A program made the position numbers and the translations under genes. Below are positions 62,143 through 64,000 of a stretch of 64,000 bases of DNA, one piece after another. Positions within the stretch are counted from its first letter, which is position 1; each line of letters opens with the position of its first letter. This DNA is from Bacillus sp. UNC438CL73TsuS30. Lineage in GTDB: Bacteria; Bacillota; Bacilli; Bacillales; Cytobacillaceae. Where the stretch lies: the NCBI RefSeq assembly GCF_000482325.1, contig NZ_KI535297.1, forward strand, positions 186,001 to 250,000, read 5' to 3'. Under the pieces are notes generated by a model. It was not told the DNA's origin. It ran no database searches and saw nothing but the letters and a program-made list of their open reading frames with translations.

Positions 62143-63276
62143 ATGAATAAAAAAGATTTCACAAACAACCCATACTTATTGCTGACACCGGGTCCTTTAA
62201 CGACTACGGATACTGTAAAGCTTGCAATGATGAAAGACTGGTGTACATGGGATGACGACTACAATAATATTGTCCAAGACATCCGAAAAAGGCTTGCTGG
62301 GCTTGCAACCGAATCAATTGATCAGTATTCAGCAGTATTAATGCAGGGAAGTGGGACCTTTAGTGTAGAATCCGTCATTGGTACGGTTTTACCGCGGGAC
62401 GGAAAATTATTGGTGATTGCAAACGGAGTCTATGGAAGCCGAATCGTTAAAATCGCTAAAACGCTTGGGATCAATACTGTTGTTTTGGAAAGCGGTGAGG
62501 TGGAGGCTCTTGATTTAAATCGTTTAACAAATGTGCTGGAAAATGATTCGAAGATTTCACATGTAGCGATCGTTCATTGCGAAACCACAACAGGCATGCT
62601 GAATCCAATTGAAAAAGTAAGTGAAATTGTTAAACGATACAACCGAGTGTTTATTGTCGATGCGATGAGCAGCTTTGGCGGTGTTGAAATGGATATCGCC
62701 TTGTTAAATATTGATTACCTCATCAGCAGTGCTAATAAATGTATTGAAGGTGTCCCTGGATTTGGGTTTGCGATTGTAAAAAAGGCCGAATTTGAAAAGT
62801 GTAAACATAATGCAAGGTCTGTTTCTTTGGATTTATATGATCAGTGGAAAACAATGGAGGAACAAAATGGAAAGTGGCGCTTCACTTCGCCGACACATGT
62901 TGTTCGTGCCTTTGCCCAAGCCTTAAAAGAGTTAGAGGTTGAGGGTGGAATCCAGAAAAGAGCAAGCAGATATAAGAACAATCAAATGGTTCTCTCCGAA
63001 GGAATGAAAAAGCTACAATTTGAGCCAATCCTTCCTGGGGAATTGCAATCTCCAATCATTACGTCCTTTTATTATCCGGAGTCTGAAAAGTTCAACTTTA
63101 AAGTGTTCTATCAAAGGTTAAAAGAAAAAGGATTCGTGATTTATCCTGGAAAGGTTTCAGCCTTAGATACCTTCCGGATTGGGAATATCGGAAACGTTCA
63201 TCAGAAGGATATTGAGGGTTTATTACAAGCAATCGAACAAAGCAGCTTTTGGCTCGACGCTGTTTCTAAGAATTAA
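62143..63276 (+). CDS. phnW: 2-aminoethylphosphonate-pyruvate transaminase PhnW
   Basis: 377 residues starting [18 protein letters not shown], the PhnW signature. [15 protein letters not shown] follows, then the cofactor Asp D173 ([10 protein letters not shown]) and the PLP lysine K199 ([15 protein letters not shown]). It converts AEP and pyruvate to phosphonoacetaldehyde and alanine. The next step enzyme (PhnX or the PhnY/PhnA route) is not in the window; it may lie beyond the right edge. AAAGGAG precedes the ATG. Confidence 0.95.
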   Translation: MNKKDFTNNPYLLLTPGPLTTTDTVKLAMMKDWCTWDDDYNNIVQDIRKRLAGLATESIDQYSAVLMQGSGTFSVESVIGTVLPRDGKLLVIANGVYGSRIVKIAKTLGINTVVLESGEVEALDLNRLTNVLENDSKISHVAIVHCETTTGMLNPIEKVSEIVKRYNRVFIVDAMSSFGGVEMDIALLNIDYLISSANKCIEGVPGFGFAIVKKAEFEKCKHNARSVSLDLYDQWKTMEEQNGKWRFTSPTHVVRAFAQALKELEVEGGIQKRASRYKNNQMVLSEGMKKLQFEPILPGELQSPIITSFYYPESEKFNFKVFYQRLKEKGFVIYPGKVSALDTFRIGNIGNVHQKDIEGLLQAIEQSSFWLDAVSKN

Positions 63277-63402
63277 TCACCCAAAATCGATCTGTTTTTT
63301 CACTATAATTTTGTTTTAGCAAATAAATAATCAAAATCATTCAATCTTTTTCCAATGTTATAGTAAAATTATAGTGGATATTTATATCGTGGGGTGAATG
63401 AG

Positions 63403-64000
63403 TTGTCATTAGCTGGGGAAGAAAGAAAAAGGAAAATACTTGAACTCCTTGAAATCAGTGGGAAAGTTAAAGTTAATGAACTGGCAGAAATATTAGAGGT
63501 TTCAACTGAAACCATTCGTAAATATTTAGATGAGTTGCAGCAGGAAGAAAAATTAAAAAAGGTTTATGGCGGGGCAATCAATATATCCTTTTTTAATGAG
63601 GAGCCTCCAACTGTAGAAAGAGAGGTGACCCACTCTGAAGCCAAACAACGAATCGGAGAGTACGCAGCTAACCTAATTAATGATAATGACGTCATTGCGA
63701 TTGATGACGGAAGCACGCCGCTGCAGCTTGTTAAAAACTTGCGTAAAAAGCGAAATTTAACGATTTTTACTACCTCGATTTCAGCTCTATCGGTGTTAAT
63801 CGACTTGCACCAGCAAAATATTTTCACAGGGAAGATAATCATGCTTGGCGGAGAGATAAACACCACCCATCATCGTGTAACGGGGAGCTTTACGATCGAA
63901 ATGCTGGAAAATCTATATGTAGATAAATATTTTATCTCAGCCGACGGTTTAACAAAAGAAACCGGAATTACCAGCTTCGATTCTTCTAAAGGCATGGTAA
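63403..64000 (+). CDS. DeoR-family regulator, 3' end beyond the window
   Basis: 199 residues are visible from TTG at 63403 (GGGGTGA upstream): MSLAGEERKRKILELLEISG, the helix-turn-helix LAEILEVSTETIRKYLDEL and the sugar-phosphate-type sensing domain with IDDGSTPLQLV and MLGGEINTTHHR. It is the likely regulator of the AEP locus, with a phosphorylated or phosphonate effector. A TATAGT-like element sits about 30 bases upstream. Confidence 0.9.
   Translation, partial: MSLAGEERKRKILELLEISGKVKVNELAEILEVSTETIRKYLDELQQEEKLKKVYGGAINISFFNEEPPTVEREVTHSEAKQRIGEYAANLINDNDVIAIDDGSTPLQLVKNLRKKRNLTIFTTSISALSVLIDLHQQNIFTGKIIMLGGEINTTHHRVTGSFTIEMLENLYVDKYFISADGLTKETGITSFDSSKGMV

Overview
The window is about 64 kb of a low-GC Gram-positive chromosome, most likely a soil Bacillaceae of the Bacillus/Neobacillus/Priestia type. 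The evidence is AT-rich intergenic DNA, strong GGAGG ribosome sites, frequent TTG and GTG starts, CcpA-type cre sites, a Spo0E-like peptide, a YyaC-type spore protease, a GabP close to that of Bacillus subtilis, and dispersed hairpin repeats of a kind common in Bacillus. I see no phage, transposase, rRNA, tRNA or CRISPR. The species cannot be fixed from this sequence.

0-23 kb is mostly single genes and small operons: the C-terminal part of FeoB, a PatB/MalY C-S lyase, an SLC13/ArsB-type transporter with a YdeI-like gene remnant at its 3' end, a Spo0E-like peptide, a PAS-GGDEF-EAL protein, a DinB protein, a SIS protein, CtaG with DUF2243, a DMT transporter, a stand-alone FtsZ, an FAD monooxygenase with a Dabb protein, a DHA2 drug exporter, an XRE-cupin regulator divergent from an aminotransferase, an NCS1 permease and YyaC.

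23-37 kb is the most unusual part. Two very similar FCD-type GntR regulators bracket an oxidative catabolic-looking cluster. It holds an aspartate-dehydrogenase-like enzyme, two large permeases, a small NAD(P)-binding reductase, two [2Fe-2S] ferredoxins, a creatininase-family amidohydrolase and an aldehyde dehydrogenase. It also holds an HbpS/GlcG protein, a pair of half-size CHR transporters, and a 243-residue helical protein that carries a complete heme-oxygenase-like diiron oxidase (HDO) ligand set (E87, H94, E150, H181, D185, H188). GTATAC-centred palindromes lie in the promoter region of nearly every transcription unit from the first GntR to the HDO gene, so this looks like one regulon. 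The substrate is unknown.

37-46.5 kb holds a GC-rich terminal-inverted-repeat element, a second DinB protein, GabP, and a seven-gene operon: ABC importer, cytoplasmic alkaline-phosphatase-superfamily enzyme, DeoR regulator and PHP phosphatase. Uptake and cleavage of an organophosphate or phosphonate is the likely theme.

46.5-56 kb is a LacI-controlled sugar locus resembling thu (trehalose/disaccharide utilisation) clusters: ABC importer without its own ATPase, ThuA, two Gfo/Idh/MocA dehydrogenases, a TIM-barrel isomerase and an SDR. Three identical 16-bp palindromes mark the operators, one of them inside the last codons of the lacI-type gene.

56-64 kb is a 2-aminoethylphosphonate (AEP) locus: binding protein, ATPase, a permease with two fused halves, an MHS-family symporter, PhnW transaminase and a DeoR regulator cut by the window end.
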